DNA of 59,414 nucleotides, taken from contig NZ_FNEY01000030.1 of the NCBI RefSeq assembly GCF_900100305.1, positions 1 through 59,414 of the forward strand. Reading direction: 5' to 3'. Below the pieces are notes generated by a model. That model did not search any database. It saw nothing but the letters and a program-made list of their open reading frames with translations, and was not told where the DNA came from. Shown here piece after piece: positions 46,001 to 59,059 of the stretch. The translations under genes were made by a program, and so were the position numbers. The first letter of the stretch is position 1; each line of letters opens with the position of its first letter. The DNA comes from Paracidovorax citrulli (GTDB taxonomy: Bacteria > Pseudomonadota > Gammaproteobacteria > Burkholderiales > Burkholderiaceae_C).

Positions 46001-46258
46001 ATGGCACAGAAAAAAGGCGGCGGCTCTACGCGAAACGGGCGCGATTCCAAGCCCAAGATGCTCGGCGTGAAGGCATTCGGCGGTGAGCTGATCAGCGCCG
46101 GCTCCATCATCGTGCGCCAGCGCGGCACCAAGTTCCACCCCGGCACGAACGTCGGCGTGGGCAAGGACCACACGCTGTTCGCCCTGGTGGACGGCCACGT
46201 GTCGTTCGGCACCAAGGGTGCGATGTCCAAGCACACGGTCAGCGTGACGCCCGCCTGA
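46001..46258 (+). CDS. rpmA: 50S ribosomal protein L27
   Basis: The 85-residue protein's N-terminal tail ([19 protein letters not shown]) reaches the peptidyl-transferase centre; there is no Firmicutes-type N-terminal extension needing cleavage. The conserved [19 protein letters not shown] and HTLFALVDG follow. A GGAG site precedes the ATG. A strong terminator hairpin lies 26 bases after the stop, before obgE. Confidence 0.99.
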
Positions 46259-46283
46259 GCGGTTCCGTCCTGACCAAGCAGTG

Positions 46284-46315
46284 AAGCCCCGACCTGTCGG
46301 GGCTTCGTCGTTTTT
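46284..46315 (+). terminator. Intrinsic terminator after rpmA
   Basis: AAGCCCCGAC pairs perfectly with GTCGGGGCTT, followed by CGTCG and then TTTTT. It should end or thin rplU-rpmA transcription before obgE, whose own promoter may lie in the AT-richer 46325-46350 stretch (TGTAAACT). Confidence 0.75.
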
Positions 46316-46345
46316 AGCGCCGGGGCGCAATCCCCGTTTTTGTAA

Positions 46346-47428
<1,083 letters not shown>

Positions 47429-47507
47429 CGGGCAGGGCCGCCATCCCCGGTGGGTGGCGGCGTGGGGCCGCTGCGGCGGCCGGCGCTATGAAAGAAGACG
47501 GGGATAC

Positions 47508-48647
47508 ATGGTTTCGAGCATATTGCGAGATGCGCGCCGCATCGTGATCAAGGTGGGCTCCAGCCTGGTGACGAACGAGGGCCGGGGGCTGGACGAGACG
47601 GCCATCACCGAATGGAGCCGGCAGATGGCCGCGCTGGTGAACGGATCCGGCGGGCCGCGGCGCGAGGTCATCATGGTGTCCAGCGGCGCGATCGCCGAGG
47701 GCATGAAGCGCCTGGGCTGGTCCGCGCGCCCGAGCGAGATCCACGAATTGCAGGCGGCAGCTGCCGTGGGCCAGATGGGGCTCGCGCAGATGTACGAGAC
47801 CAAGCTGCGCGAACAGGGCCTGGGCAGTGCCCAGGTGCTGCTGACCCATGCGGACCTCGCGGACCGCGAGCGCTACCTGAACGCGCGCTCCACGCTCCTC
47901 ACGCTGCTGCGGCTCGGCGTGGTGCCCGTCATCAACGAGAACGACACGGTGGTCACCGACGAGATCAAGTTCGGCGACAACGACACCCTTGGCGCGCTGG
48001 TTGCGAACCTCGTGGAAGCCGATGCGCTGGTCATCCTGACGGACCAGAAGGGCCTCTACACGGCGGACCCGCGGCGCGATCCTCATGCGCAGTTCGTGCA
48101 CGAGGCGGCGGCCGGCGATCCTTCCCTGGAGGCGATGGCGGGCGGCGTGGGCACCAGCATCGGACGCGGGGGCATGATCACCAAGATCATCGCGGCCAGG
48201 CGTGCGGCCGGCTCGGGGGCTTCCACGGTGATCGCCTGGGGGCGCGAGCCGGACGTGCTGCTGCGGCTCACGCAGGGCGAGGCCATCGGCACCCTGCTGG
48301 TGGCGCAGACCGCCAAGAAGCAGGCCCGCAAGCAGTGGATGGCGGACCACCTCCAGCTGCGCGGCGCCGTGACGGTGGATGTCGGCGCGGCGGCCAAGCT
48401 GCGGCAGGAAGGAAAGAGCCTCCTGCCGATCGGCATGGTTGCGGTGGAGGGCGAGTTCTCCCGGGGCGACGTGATCGCCGTGCGCGACGCGGCGGGAGCG
48501 GAAATCGCCCGCGGGCTCGCGAACTACGCCAGCGCCGAGGCGCGGCTGCTGTGCCGCCGGCCGTCTTCGGAATTCGAGCGGCTGCTGGGCTACAGCGCCG
48601 AACCGGAAATGGTGCACCGTGACAACCTCGTGCTGTCCGGCGGCTGA
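47508..48647 (+). CDS. proB: Glutamate 5-kinase ProB
   Basis: ProB phosphorylates glutamate in the first step of proline synthesis and is normally feedback-inhibited by proline. The 379-residue protein has the kinase domain ([67 protein letters not shown]) and a C-terminal PUA domain ([20 protein letters not shown]). I use the ATG at 47508, which begins [11 protein letters not shown]; an upstream in-frame ATG lacks family character. Confidence 0.97.
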   Translation: MVSSILRDARRIVIKVGSSLVTNEGRGLDETAITEWSRQMAALVNGSGGPRREVIMVSSGAIAEGMKRLGWSARPSEIHELQAAAAVGQMGLAQMYETKLREQGLGSAQVLLTHADLADRERYLNARSTLLTLLRLGVVPVINENDTVVTDEIKFGDNDTLGALVANLVEADALVILTDQKGLYTADPRRDPHAQFVHEAAAGDPSLEAMAGGVGTSIGRGGMITKIIAARRAAGSGASTVIAWGREPDVLLRLTQGEAIGTLLVAQTAKKQARKQWMADHLQLRGAVTVDVGAAAKLRQEGKSLLPIGMVAVEGEFSRGDVIAVRDAAGAEIARGLANYASAEARLLCRRPSSEFERLLGYSAEPEMVHRDNLVLSGG

Positions 48648-48661
48648 GCCGGCAGCATCGC

Positions 48662-48695
48662 AAAAAAAGGGCGCTCCAGGGAGCGCCTTTTTTTT
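48662..48695. terminator. Bidirectional terminator between proB and rppH
   Basis: GGCGCTCC pairs with GGAGCGCC around an AG centre and is flanked by a run of A on the left and a run of eight T on the right. It can therefore terminate both the plus-strand proB and the convergent minus-strand rppH. Confidence 0.85.
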
Positions 48696-48706
48696 GCGTG
48701 GTCGTT

Positions 48707-49387
48707 TCAGCCGGCCGGTTTGTGGATGCCGGGCATGCCCGGGTCGCCGTCCCCCGTCCGGGGATCGGGATCGAAGCTGGCGCCTGGCGGCAGCTCCATG
48801 CCCGGGTGGACCAGCAGGGACGTGGTCCGCAGCTGCGTCGTGGTGCCGAGCGAGACCTCCGGGGCGCCTTCGCGCTGGCGCATGCCGCTGCGCAGGTACC
48901 GGTTGCGCTGGTCGTTGCGCGGCAGGAAGCGCGCCAGTTCGGTCAGGGCCATTTCATAGACGCCGCGCTTGAACTCCACGACGACGTCCAGCGGAACCCA
49001 GTAGTCGTTCCAGCGCCAGGCATCGAACTCGGGGTGGTTGGTCGCCCGGAGGTTCAGATCCCAGTCGTGGCCGACCAGCTGGAGCAGGAACCAGATCTGC
49101 TTCTGGCCCTTGTAATGGCCGCGTGCATCACGGCGGATGTACCGGTCTGGCACCTCGTAGCGCAACCAGTCCCTTGTGCGGGCCACCACGCGGACGTGGC
49201 ACGGCTGCAGCCCCACCTCCTCGTGCAGTTCGCGGAACATGGCCTGCTCGGGGGTCTCCCCCCGATCGATGCCACCCTGCGGGAACTGCCAGCTGTGGGT
49301 GCGGATCCGCTTGCCCCAGAACACCTGGTTCCTCTGGTTGAGCAGGATGATGCCGACGTTGGGCCGAAAACCGTCCCGGTCGAGCAT
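48707..49387 (-). CDS. rppH: RNA pyrophosphohydrolase RppH
   Basis: RppH removes pyrophosphate from mRNA 5' ends and so starts decay. The 226-residue Nudix protein has [20 protein letters not shown] and the Nudix box [22 protein letters not shown], preceded by [17 protein letters not shown] follows. A ~60-residue C-terminal extension beyond the E. coli length is Pro/Gly-rich and probably flexible, as in relatives. It is divergent from proS across 92 bases. Confidence 0.95.
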   Translation of the reverse strand: MLDRDGFRPNVGIILLNQRNQVFWGKRIRTHSWQFPQGGIDRGETPEQAMFRELHEEVGLQPCHVRVVARTRDWLRYEVPDRYIRRDARGHYKGQKQIWFLLQLVGHDWDLNLRATNHPEFDAWRWNDYWVPLDVVVEFKRGVYEMALTELARFLPRNDQRNRYLRSGMRQREGAPEVSLGTTTQLRTTSLLVHPGMELPPGASFDPDPRTGDGDPGMPGIHKPAG

Positions 49388-49479
49388 AATCTAACCCCAA
49401 TTTTTAAAACTGTATCCATTATGCACGGGCATGGGTGCGCGGCAAGCGTACCGGCCCGGATGGTGAATTCCCTCGTGCA

Positions 49480-51221
<1,742 letters not shown>

Positions 51222-51225
<4 letters not shown>

Positions 51226-51902
51226 ACTGGGGTGGTGGGGTGAGGGGCGGGACGCCCGGCAGGGGCCTGTCCCGGCGTGCGTGCGTGCTGGCCGGCGCGT
51301 CTTCAGGATTGGCCGGGTGGCTCGGCGTGCCTGCGACCGCCCATGCGGGCGGGCAGCTGGAAGAGCCGCTGGCGGATTCGGTGCGCACCGCGCTCACGTC
51401 CGCGATCGCCAACCAGGCGCCGCCCGAGCCGAACTTCTCGACCACGGAAGCCCGCCTGCACTACCTGCGCTGGCTCGGCACCATGAGCGACCGCCTGCGG
51501 CGCCGCAAGCCGGACTGGGAAGTGCGCCGCGACTTCCTGCAGACCGTGTGGTACGAATCCAAGCGCGCGGGCCTCGACGTTTCGCTCGTGCTCGGTCTGG
51601 TGCAGGTGGAGAGTGCGTTCCGCAAGTACGCCGTCTCCAGCGTGGGCGCGCGCGGCTACATGCAGGTGATGCCGTTCTGGACGCGCGTCATCGGCGACGG
51701 CGATGCGAGCAAGCTGTTCCACATGCAGACCAACCTGCGCTTCGGCTGCGTGATCCTGCGCCACTACCTGGACCGCGAGCGCGGCGACCTGTTCATGACG
51801 CTCGGGCGCTACAACGGCAGCCGCGGGCGTTCGCCGTACCCGGACGCGGTGTTCGCGGCGCAGCGCAACTGGCTGTTCGAGGACCGCGTCCGGTCCGCCT
51901 GA
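51222..51902 (+). CDS. Lytic transglycosylase domain protein
   Basis: The 226-residue exported protein has a twin-arginine-like signal peptide ([20 protein letters not shown]) and an SLT-type catalytic domain: [20 protein letters not shown] contains the catalytic Glu, followed by YMQVMPFW and the G-R-Y-N-G motif [14 protein letters not shown]. It would cleave peptidoglycan glycan strands in the periplasm. The ATG overlaps the proS stop (ATGA); this coupling to a tRNA synthetase looks like lineage-conserved packing rather than a functional link. Confidence 0.92.
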
Positions 51903-51921
51903 GCAGGCCGATGCGCCGCGT

Positions 51922-53280
51922 TCAGCCGCCCGGGGCCGGTGCCGGCCCGGGCCCGGCGGGATGGGCGCCGCCTTCCTGCAGGCGCGACACCATGATCTGG
52001 TCGATGCGGTAGCTGTCCACGTCGAGCACCTCGAACTTGTAGCCGCCCCAGTTCACGCTGTCCGTGCGGCGGGGCACGCGGCGCAGCATGACCATGAGGA
52101 AGCCCGCCAGGGTTTCGTATTCGCCGGCATGGGGCAGTTCGTCGAGGTGCAGGGCCCGCAGCACGTCGCCCACGGGCGTGACGCCGTCGATCAGCCAGGA
52201 GTTCTCGTCGCGCCGGACGATCTGCTCCTCGTCGTCGGGGCCGATCAGGTCGCCCATCACCGTGCTCATCACGTCGTTCAGGGTGACGACGCCCACGACG
52301 AGGCTGTACTCGTTGACGATGACGGCGAAATCCTCGTGCACCTGGCGGAACTGGTCCAGCACCTCGGCCAGCGAAAGGCGGTCGGGCACGATGAGTACCT
52401 TGCGCACGAGGCCTTCGTCCTTCAGGGAGATGGGCTGGTTGTTCAGCACGCGCTGGAAAAGGTCCTTGGCATCGACGTAGCCGACGACGTGGTCGATATC
52501 TCCCTCGCACACGGGGTAGGTGGAGAAGGGCTCCGCGGCGATGCGGGCGCGGATGAGCTGGTCCGGATCGTCGCGCAGGAAGAAGGCGATCCGGTCGCGC
52601 GGCGACATGGCGCTGCTCACCGGGCGGGAGTCGAGTTCGAACACGTTCTCGATCACCTGCTGCTCGCGCGCCGCCAGCACGCCGGCCCGGGTACCGGCCT
52701 CCATCATGGCCAGGATGTCGTCGGACGTGATGCGGTCGTCGCGCAGTGACGACAGGCCGAGCACACGGAACAGCAGGTCGGCGGCGCGGCTGTAAAGCCA
52801 GACGACGGGCCGCAGCACCGCCATGAGAATCGCCATGGGCCGCGCGACGACCACGGCGAGGCGCTCGGAGTTGACCATGCCCAGGCGCTTGGGGAACAGG
52901 TCGGCGAACAGGATGAAGAGCGAGGTGATGGTCAGAAACGATGCCAGGAAGCCGAAGGTTTCGGCACGCGCGTCGCTGAGCCAGAACTGGAGCAGGGCGG
53001 TGAATTGGGGGCTGAGCGCGCCTTCGCCGACGATGCCGCCGAGGATGGCCACGGCGTTCTGGCCCACCTGCACCACGGTGAAATAGTCGCCTGGCTGCTC
53101 CTGCATGCGCATGACGCTCTCGGCGCGCGCTTCGCCCTCGTCGGCGAGCTGGCGCAGGCGCAGGCGGCGGGAGGCAGCCAGGGAGATCTCCGCGACGGAG
53201 AAGAAGGCGCTGGCCACGATGAGGAGGCCGATGAGGAAGAAGCTTTGCGACAGGGTCATGGGACGGGCGGGCGCCGCCAT
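51922..53280 (-). CDS. CNNM/CBS-domain membrane protein (hemolysin C/CorC-like)
   Basis: The 452-residue protein has a DUF21/CNNM membrane domain (FFLIGLLIVASAFFSVAEIS, GDYFTVVQVGQNAVAILGG, FADLFPKRLGMVNSERLAVV), two CBS domains (MSPRDRIAFFLRDD; FRQVHEDFAVIVNEYSLVVG) and a CorC/HlyC transporter-associated domain (WLIDGVTPVGDVLRALHL). Relatives are linked to magnesium/cobalt transport or membrane-damage tolerance; the old hemolysin label is not supported here. Start at 53280, or ATG 53259 (MTLSQSFF), which looks more natural. Confidence 0.93.
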   Translation of the reverse strand: MAAPARPMTLSQSFFLIGLLIVASAFFSVAEISLAASRRLRLRQLADEGEARAESVMRMQEQPGDYFTVVQVGQNAVAILGGIVGEGALSPQFTALLQFWLSDARAETFGFLASFLTITSLFILFADLFPKRLGMVNSERLAVVVARPMAILMAVLRPVVWLYSRAADLLFRVLGLSSLRDDRITSDDILAMMEAGTRAGVLAAREQQVIENVFELDSRPVSSAMSPRDRIAFFLRDDPDQLIRARIAAEPFSTYPVCEGDIDHVVGYVDAKDLFQRVLNNQPISLKDEGLVRKVLIVPDRLSLAEVLDQFRQVHEDFAVIVNEYSLVVGVVTLNDVMSTVMGDLIGPDDEEQIVRRDENSWLIDGVTPVGDVLRALHLDELPHAGEYETLAGFLMVMLRRVPRRTDSVNWGGYKFEVLDVDSYRIDQIMVSRLQEGGAHPAGPGPAPAPGG

Positions 53281-53443
53281 GGAGTTGTCGTGTGGAGGGC
53301 CGTGCGCCAGCGTCCCGAGTGTACGCGGGCCGTGCGGGCGCGGCCGTGCGGAACAGTCCAGCCGGCTTGCGCGGCGGATCAGCGGGGCACGCGGCGCGCG
53401 GCGCCCCTTCCGCCCCGCCCGTGCGCCGCGCAGGAGCGGCCGG

Positions 53444-54454
53444 CTACTGGACGAAACCCATGCGCGGCTTGCCGGATGCGCCGCGCGGCAGGTCCGACAC
53501 CTCGACGGTGGAGCGGTGCTGCAGCCGCGCGTTGCCGAAGCCCGTCATCAGCGCCCGGCGCATCTCGCGCGGCGGCATCTGCGCCAGGATGTCCAGCACG
53601 TCGGCCGGGGGTTCGGGGTCGATCAGCCGGCCCCAGTCATGGCCTTCGCGGATGCCCTGGTAGAGGTTGCGCGCGATGGCGCGGGCCTGCTCGGGCGAGG
53701 GCGCCTGGACCTCGAACACGTTCATGCGGTTGAGGATGGGGTCGGGGATGCCGCGCTCGTCGTTGGCGGTGGTGATCCAGATCACCTGGCTGGCGTCGAT
53801 GGCGATTTCCGCGAACTCGTCGGTGAAGCTCTGGGCCGTGTCGTGTTCCAGCAGGCCGTAGAGGGCGCCCAGGGGGTCGTACTGCGCATCGGGGGCGGCC
53901 TTGTCGATCTCGTCCACCACGATGACGGGGTTGGCGTATTCGCCGTCCACCAGGGCCTCGAAGACCTTGCCGGGGCGCGCGCCCTTCCATTGCGAGGATG
54001 AGCCCGAAAGCAGCCATCCGGCCGTCATCGAGCTCATGGGCACGAGGTTCATGCCGGTGCCCAGCAATTCGGCCAGCTGGCGCGCGAAGTGGGTCTTGCC
54101 GATGCCGGGAGGGCCCAGCAGCAGCATGGGCGTGACCTCCAGGCCATCGCGGCTGTCCTGCGCGAGGGCGACGTGGCGCTTCACGTCGTCGAGCACATCG
54201 GTGAAATTGGGAAGCTGCCCGTAGAGCCCGGCCATGTCGGGCACGCCCGAGGGCTTGACCTGGAAACGTTCGGGCCCGCGTTCGAGCATGCGCTCGTACA
54301 CGGCGCGCAGCGTTTCGTACTCACGCTGGCTGCCGGCGTCCTGGAGCCGGGCGAGCTTGCGCTCCACGTCGCCGGGCCGGAACACGTTGCGCAATTGGGC
54401 CACCGGCAGGCCCATCGAAGGCGATTGCGGGACAAGGCTGTGTGTCGTCGTCAT
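53444..54454 (-). CDS. AAA+ ATPase (Lon-like ATPase domain only)
   Basis: The 336-residue protein has an AAA+ module resembling Lon's: Walker A LLLGPPGIGKTHFARQLAEL (~120), Walker B NPVIVVDEIDKAAPD, sensor 1 VIWITTANDERGIPDPILNR and an arginine-rich lid. There is no protease domain. Its substrate and role are unknown. ATG 54454 is chosen because GGAG lies eight bases upstream and the residues before it look non-coding. It lies alone between the CNNM protein and grxD, all on the minus strand. Confidence 0.88.
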   Translation of the reverse strand: MTTTHSLVPQSPSMGLPVAQLRNVFRPGDVERKLARLQDAGSQREYETLRAVYERMLERGPERFQVKPSGVPDMAGLYGQLPNFTDVLDDVKRHVALAQDSRDGLEVTPMLLLGPPGIGKTHFARQLAELLGTGMNLVPMSSMTAGWLLSGSSSQWKGARPGKVFEALVDGEYANPVIVVDEIDKAAPDAQYDPLGALYGLLEHDTAQSFTDEFAEIAIDASQVIWITTANDERGIPDPILNRMNVFEVQAPSPEQARAIARNLYQGIREGHDWGRLIDPEPPADVLDILAQMPPREMRRALMTGFGNARLQHRSTVEVSDLPRGASGKPRMGFVQ

Positions 54455-54599
54455 GGCGCGCTCCTGGTTCGTTGGAGTGAAAGGGCACGCAACCATTCAA
54501 GCACACAACATGCCGGGCTCCAAAGATGGAAAAACCCCGTCAACCGGTAGCAGTTGTCCGACAGCCACGCCCACGGGGCCGCGCCCGTCCGCGGGCATG

Positions 54600-54620
54600 A
54601 AAAAGCCGCCCGGAGGCGGC
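54600..54620 (-). terminator. Intrinsic terminator after grxD
   Basis: On the minus strand GCCGCC, loop TCCG and GGCGGC are followed immediately by TTTTT. It lies about 40 bases after the grxD stop and closes the hemA-prfA-prmC-grxD run. Confidence 0.75.
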
Positions 54621-54659
54621 TGGAGGCGAGGCAGCCGAAGACAGCCTGCCGTGCGTCGC

Positions 54660-54992
54660 TCAGGCCTGTGTCTGGCCGCCGAGCACCTGCTGCAGTTCTC
54701 CGGATTCGTACATCTCCATCATGATGTCGGAGCCGCCGATGAATTCGCCCTTCACGTACAGCTGCGGGATGGTGGGCCAGTTGCTGTATTCCTTGATGCC
54801 CTGGCGGATCTCCTGGTCTTCCAGCACGTTCACCGTGGCCACGGCCTTGGGGTCCACGCCGCAGGCCTTGAGGATCTGGATGGCGCGGCCCGAGAAGCCG
54901 CACATCGGGAAGCTGGCGCTGCCCTTCATGAACAGCAGGATGTCGTTGGACTTGACGAGGGCGTCGATGCGTTGCTGGGTGTTGTCGCTCAT
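54660..54992 (-). CDS. grxD: Monothiol glutaredoxin GrxD
   Basis: GrxD binds or carries a [2Fe-2S] cluster with glutathione for iron-sulphur trafficking. The 110-residue protein has the monothiol active site CGFS (in FMKGSASFPMCGFSGRA), the cis-Pro motif NWPTIPQLYVKGEFIGGSDI, and the KGS element that binds glutathione. Length matches E. coli Grx4 (115). It lies about 50 bases downstream of prmC, the order seen in related betaproteobacteria. Confidence 0.97.
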   Translation of the reverse strand: MSDNTQQRIDALVKSNDILLFMKGSASFPMCGFSGRAIQILKACGVDPKAVATVNVLEDQEIRQGIKEYSNWPTIPQLYVKGEFIGGSDIMMEMYESGELQQVLGGQTQA

Positions 54993-55041
54993 GGGTTGCT
55001 CCTGTAAGGGGCCGCGGTCGGGCGGCCATGGGGGGATTATT

Positions 55042-55977
55042 TCACTGCGGCCCCGAAGAGGGAGGCATGCACCATGTGGAGGCATGCGCCGGGGTTTCCA
55101 GGGGTGCGGCCGCGGCAGGCGCGCCAGGCATGCGTCCGCCGGTGCAGCGCGCATGGCCGGCGAGGTCGGCGCGGCTCTGCACCTCGGCATAGCCCGCGTT
55201 GCGCAGCAGCGCCTGCACGGCCTGTGCCTGGTTCCAGCCATGCTCCAGCAGCAGCCATCCGCCCGGGGCAAGGCGACTGGAGGACTGCACCACGATGGTG
55301 CGGATGTCGTCCAGCCCGTCCGGCCCGCTCGCCAGGGCCTGCCGCGGCTCGTGCACCAGCGCCGCCAGGTGCGGGTCGTCTTCTTCGATGTAGGGGGGGT
55401 TGGACACGATGGCGTCGAAGGGGCCGGAGATGCCGTCCAGCCAGTTCGTGCGGACGAAGTCCACGGAAAGGTGCAGCCGCCGCGCGTTGGCCCGCGCGAC
55501 CGCGAGCGCGTCCGCGCTGGCATCCACGGCCAGCACCACCTGCGCGCCGGGCAGACCGTGCCGCAGGGCCAGGGCGATGGCGCCGCTGCCCGTGCCCAGG
55601 TCCGCCACGCGCGGCAAGGGCAGGGGCCGCAGGACCTCCAGCGCCCAGTCCACCAGCGTTTCGGTGTCGGGGCGCGGATCCAGCACGCGCGCATCCACCT
55701 GCAGCGGCAGGCCGTAGAACTCCTTGCGACCCGTGAGGTAGGCCACGGGCTCGCCGGCCTGCCGGCGCGCGCACAGGGCATCGAAACCCTGCTGCTCCTC
55801 GGCGGAGAGCCGGTCCTCGTCATGGGCGAGCAGCCAGGCACGGCCTGCATCCGGCCGGCCCAGCGTGTGCAGCAGCAGCAGTTGCGCATCGATGCGCGCG
55901 AGGCCGATTGCCTGTGCGTGCGCGAGGGCCTGGGCGACCGTGGTGGGAGCCGGCGGGGGAGCGGAGGCGTCGTTCAT
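55042..55977 (-). CDS. prmC: Peptide chain release factor N5-glutamine methyltransferase
   Basis: PrmC methylates the GGQ glutamine of PrfA and PrfB using SAM. The 311-residue protein has the N-terminal helical domain, the SAM motif [15 protein letters not shown], and the catalytic [12 protein letters not shown]. The front region [15 protein letters not shown] and [12 protein letters not shown] is typical. After the usual end ([12 protein letters not shown]) there are about 30 extra Ala/Pro-rich residues, probably harmless. It lies 13 bases downstream of its substrate gene prfA. Confidence 0.96.
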   Translation of the reverse strand: MNDASAPPPAPTTVAQALAHAQAIGLARIDAQLLLLHTLGRPDAGRAWLLAHDEDRLSAEEQQGFDALCARRQAGEPVAYLTGRKEFYGLPLQVDARVLDPRPDTETLVDWALEVLRPLPLPRVADLGTGSGAIALALRHGLPGAQVVLAVDASADALAVARANARRLHLSVDFVRTNWLDGISGPFDAIVSNPPYIEEDDPHLAALVHEPRQALASGPDGLDDIRTIVVQSSSRLAPGGWLLLEHGWNQAQAVQALLRNAGYAEVQSRADLAGHARCTGGRMPGAPAAAAPLETPAHASTWCMPPSSGPQ

Positions 55978-55990
55978 GGCGCGGTGGACT

Positions 55991-57073
55991 TCAGGCCGCC
56001 GATTCCAGCTCGGCCAGCAGTTCGGCCTCGCGCGCGTGGCGCAGGGCTTCCAGCACTTCGCCCAGGTCGCCTTCCATGATGGCGAGCAGCTTGTAGAGCG
56101 TGAGGTTGATGCGGTGGTCGGTGAGCCGGCCCTGCGGGAAGTTGTAGGTGCGGATGCGGTCGGAGCGGTCGCCCGAACCCACGAGGCCCTTGCGCAGCGC
56201 GGCCTCCTTGGCGGCACGCTCGCTGCGTTCCTTTTCCTGGATGCGCGCCTGCAGCACCTGCAGCGCCTTGGCCTTGTTGCTGTGCTGGCTGCGGCCGTCC
56301 TGGCACTCGGCCACGATGCCGGTGGGCAGGTGGACCACGCGCACGGCGGAGTCGGTCTTGTTGATGTGCTGGCCGCCCGCGCCGCTGGCCCGGAAGGTGT
56401 CGATGCGCAGGTCGGCCGGGTTCAGCGTGATCGCCTGCTGCTCATCGGGCTCGGGCATCACGGCCACGGTGCAGGCGCTGGTATGGATGCGGCCCTGGGT
56501 CTCGGTGGCGGGCACGCGCTGCACGCGGTGGCCGCCGGATTCGAAGCGCAGCGCGCCATAGACGCCGTCGCCTTCCACGCGCAGCACCACTTCCTTGTAG
56601 CCGCCGATCTCGTTGTCGCTGGCGCTCAGGATCTCCACCTTCCAGCCGGCCGTGGCCGCGTAGCGCGTGTACATGCGGGCCAGGTCGCCCGCGAACAGCG
56701 CGGATTCGTCGCCACCGGTGCCGGCGCGGATTTCCAGGAAGGCATTGCGCGCCTCGTCGGGGTCGCGGGGCAGCAGCAGGCGCTGCAGTTCATCCTCCAG
56801 CTGCACCAGTTCGGCCTCGGCGGCGGCGATCTCTTCCCGGGCCATGTCGGCCATGTCCGGGTCGTCCAGCATCTCGCGCGCGCCGGCGAGGTCGGCCTCG
56901 CGCTGGCGGTAGCGTGTATAGCGGCCCGCGACCTGCGTCACCTCGGCGTGCTCGCGCGAGATGGTGCGGTACTGGGCCATGTCGGACATGATGTCCTCGC
57001 GCGAGAGCAGGAAGTCGAGCTCTTCGAGGCGCTGGGCATAGCGCTCCAGCTGGCTTCTGAGGAAGGGTTTCAT
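55991..57073 (-). CDS. prfA: Peptide chain release factor 1
   Basis: Recognises UAA and UAG and triggers release. The 360-residue protein contains the GGQ loop in [19 protein letters not shown] and the family's PxT tripeptide context near [19 protein letters not shown]. The N-terminal coiled region ([20 protein letters not shown]) and the C-terminal [11 protein letters not shown] are standard. It is directly followed by prmC, which modifies it, and preceded by hemA, the conserved hemA-prfA-prmC order. Confidence 0.98.
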   Translation of the reverse strand: MKPFLRSQLERYAQRLEELDFLLSREDIMSDMAQYRTISREHAEVTQVAGRYTRYRQREADLAGAREMLDDPDMADMAREEIAAAEAELVQLEDELQRLLLPRDPDEARNAFLEIRAGTGGDESALFAGDLARMYTRYAATAGWKVEILSASDNEIGGYKEVVLRVEGDGVYGALRFESGGHRVQRVPATETQGRIHTSACTVAVMPEPDEQQAITLNPADLRIDTFRASGAGGQHINKTDSAVRVVHLPTGIVAECQDGRSQHSNKAKALQVLQARIQEKERSERAAKEAALRKGLVGSGDRSDRIRTYNFPQGRLTDHRINLTLYKLLAIMEGDLGEVLEALRHAREAELLAELESAA

Positions 57074-57188
57074 TGTCGGGAGAGGGAGAAGGGTGGCTGC
57101 GGCGGTGGTTCGCAGCCTGGGCATCCGTGCGCGGATGCGGGAGGCCGGAGAGGGCAGAAGAGGCCTGGCGGCAGGGCGGCGGGCGCCG

Positions 57189-58487
57189 CTACAGGCCGCT
57201 CCTGGACTGCGAGCGCAGGAACAGGCGGGAGACGGTCTGGGCCGTCTGGGCGCGCGTGTCGGCATCGCCCGCGCGCAGCTCGGCCAGGGTGCCGTGCAGC
57301 ATCTTCTGCGTGAGGCCGCGCGAGAGCGCTTCCAGCACGGCATCCATGTCCTCGCCCCTGGCGATGAGCTTCTTGGCGCGTGCGATCTCCAGCGCGCGCC
57401 ATTCGTCGGCCTGGGCGTGGATCTGCTGGATGAGCGGCACCACGCCGCCCACGGGGCTGCGCTGGTCCATCCAGTGCATGAAGCTCTGCACGCCCGCATC
57501 GATGATGGCCTCGGCCTGCGCGACAGCCGCCTGCCGGCTGGCCTGCGCGGTCTGCACGACGCTGGCGAGGTCGTCCACGGTGTAGAGGTAGATGTCTTCC
57601 AGCGCCTTCACCTCGGGCTCGATGTCGCGCGGCACGGCCAGATCGACCATGAACATGGGGCGGTGGCGGCGTTTCTTCAGCGCGCGCTCGACAGCGCCCA
57701 GGCCGATGATGGGCAGGCTGCTGGCCGTGCAGCTGACCACGGCGTCGAACTCGTGCAGGCGGTCGGGCAGGTCGGCCAGCCGCATGACCTCGCCGCCGAA
57801 GCGGGAGGCGAGCTTCTCGCCACGCTCCAGCGTGCGGTTGGCGATGGCGAGGCTCTTGGGGTTCTTCGCCGCGAAGTGGGTGGCGGCGAGCTCGATCATC
57901 TCGCCCGCGCCCACGAAGAGGATGCGGATCTCCGTCAGGTCTTCGAACAGCTGCCCGGCCAGGCGCACGGCGGCGGCGGCCATGCTGATGCTGTGGGCGC
58001 CGATCTCGGTGCTGGTGCGCACTTCCTTGGCGACGGCGAAGCTGCGCTGGAAGAGCTGGTTGAGCGTGGTGCCGAGCGCGCCGGCCGTCTCTGCCGCGCG
58101 CACGGCATCCTTCATCTGGCCGAGGATCTGGGCCTCGCCCAGCACCATCGAATCGAGCCCGCTGGCCACGCGGAACGCATGGCGCGCGACGAGGCTTTCT
58201 TCGAGCGTATAGGAGTGCGAGCGCAGCAGCGAGGGGCTCACGCCGCCGCTGTGGGCGAGCCAGTCGAGCGTGTGGTCCAGTGCCGGCTGCTGGCCGGCGC
58301 AGTAGATCTCGGTGCGGTTGCAGGTGGAGAGGATGGCGGTTTCCACCTGCGGATGGCGCGTGGCGCCGCCCAGCGACTGGCGCAGGCCCTGCAGCGTGGG
58401 CGCGATCTGGTCGATGGCGAACGCAAAACGGCCGCGCAGATCGAGCGGCGCGGTCGTGTGGTTGATGCCGAGGGCCCAGACTGCCAT
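57189..58487 (-). CDS. hemA: Glutamyl-tRNA reductase HemA
   Basis: HemA reduces glutamyl-tRNA to glutamate-1-semialdehyde, the first committed step of tetrapyrrole synthesis by the C5 route. The 432-residue protein has the catalytic Cys in [11 protein letters not shown], the specificity motif [20 protein letters not shown], the NADPH-binding [15 protein letters not shown] and the C-terminal dimerisation helix. The ATG at 58487 gives [19 protein letters not shown], the family start. A TATAAT at 58495-58500 lies only seven bases upstream, so the message may be almost leaderless unless a distal promoter is used. Confidence 0.97.
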   Translation of the reverse strand: MAVWALGINHTTAPLDLRGRFAFAIDQIAPTLQGLRQSLGGATRHPQVETAILSTCNRTEIYCAGQQPALDHTLDWLAHSGGVSPSLLRSHSYTLEESLVARHAFRVASGLDSMVLGEAQILGQMKDAVRAAETAGALGTTLNQLFQRSFAVAKEVRTSTEIGAHSISMAAAAVRLAGQLFEDLTEIRILFVGAGEMIELAATHFAAKNPKSLAIANRTLERGEKLASRFGGEVMRLADLPDRLHEFDAVVSCTASSLPIIGLGAVERALKKRRHRPMFMVDLAVPRDIEPEVKALEDIYLYTVDDLASVVQTAQASRQAAVAQAEAIIDAGVQSFMHWMDQRSPVGGVVPLIQQIHAQADEWRALEIARAKKLIARGEDMDAVLEALSRGLTQKMLHGTLAELRAGDADTRAQTAQTVSRLFLRSQSRSGL

Positions 58488-58494
58488 ACCCCGG

Positions 58495-58500
58495 ATTATA
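58495..58500 (-). promoter_or_regulatory. Possible -10 element directly before hemA
   Basis: A perfect TATAAT in an AT-rich patch (TTTTATAATCC, minus strand) ends seven bases before the hemA ATG. No good -35 is seen 16-18 bases upstream. If used, the transcript would start at or next to the start codon. Confidence 0.35.
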
Positions 58501-58567
58501 AAATTTCCATCCCGCCCGTGTGCTCCCCGCAGCACAAGGGTCTTGATCTGCGTCATGCCTTTGCGCT

Positions 58568-58843
58568 ATGGACCCGACTGCCGCCGCACTCCACCTGCTG
58601 AATTTCATCGCGCCCGCCTTCGGCGTGGCGCTGTTGCTGGCCTGCATGGCCGCGCTCTTCTTTCGGGGGGCGCCCCGCAGCGTCGGGTTCCTGGGGCAGG
58701 TGGCTGTGAACTTCGCGGTGGGCCTCGGGGTGTGTGCCGCCGGGCTGGTGCTGACGGGGCGGGACGGGAAGATGCTGACCTATGCTGCTTTGGTGGCCGT
58801 GTGCGGCACGGTGCAGTGGGTGCTGATGCGCGGCTGGCGATAG
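58568..58843 (+). CDS. Small inner-membrane protein, hypothetical
   Basis: The 91-residue protein has three predicted membrane segments: ~8-30 (LLNFIAPAFGVALLLACMAA), ~40-62 (GFLGQVAVNFAVGLGVCAAG) and ~70-86 (MLTYAALVAVCGTVQWVLM). No domain is recognised. It is divergent from hemA with about 80 bases between starts, has high-GC codon use like the backbone, and resembles a small conserved hypothetical found beside hemA in related genomes as I recall. Confidence 0.65.
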   Translation: MDPTAAALHLLNFIAPAFGVALLLACMAALFFRGAPRSVGFLGQVAVNFAVGLGVCAAGLVLTGRDGKMLTYAALVAVCGTVQWVLMRGWR

Positions 58844-58873
58844 GCCGTCCGGCCCGCGAGGTGCATGAGAGGT

Positions 58874-59059
58874 TTATCTTCTGTCAGCGCCCACGCGCTT
58901 GCCTGCATTTTCAACGAATGGAAAAACCCGGGGGAAATCGCGTTCCTGCCATAGCGCATGCTCCCAATATTCATGGGCAATTCGTTGCACAAGAATTTCC
59001 CGTTGATTCTCATTCATCAGATGCAATTGTTCGATGGGGATGGCTGCGGCGCGCGCCAT
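58874..59059 (-). CDS. Small hypothetical protein, doubtful
   Basis: A 61-codon frame (IEQLHLMNENQREILVQRIA, HEYWEHALWQERDFPRVF) of lower GC than its surroundings reads like a helical, charged peptide. There is no ribosome site before the ATG at 59059, and ATG 59017 (MNENQRE) is an alternative. No family was recognised. It could also be the C-terminal remnant of a longer gene whose upstream part is lost. Confidence 0.35.
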   Translation of the reverse strand: MARAAAIPIEQLHLMNENQREILVQRIAHEYWEHALWQERDFPRVFPFVENAGKRVGADRR

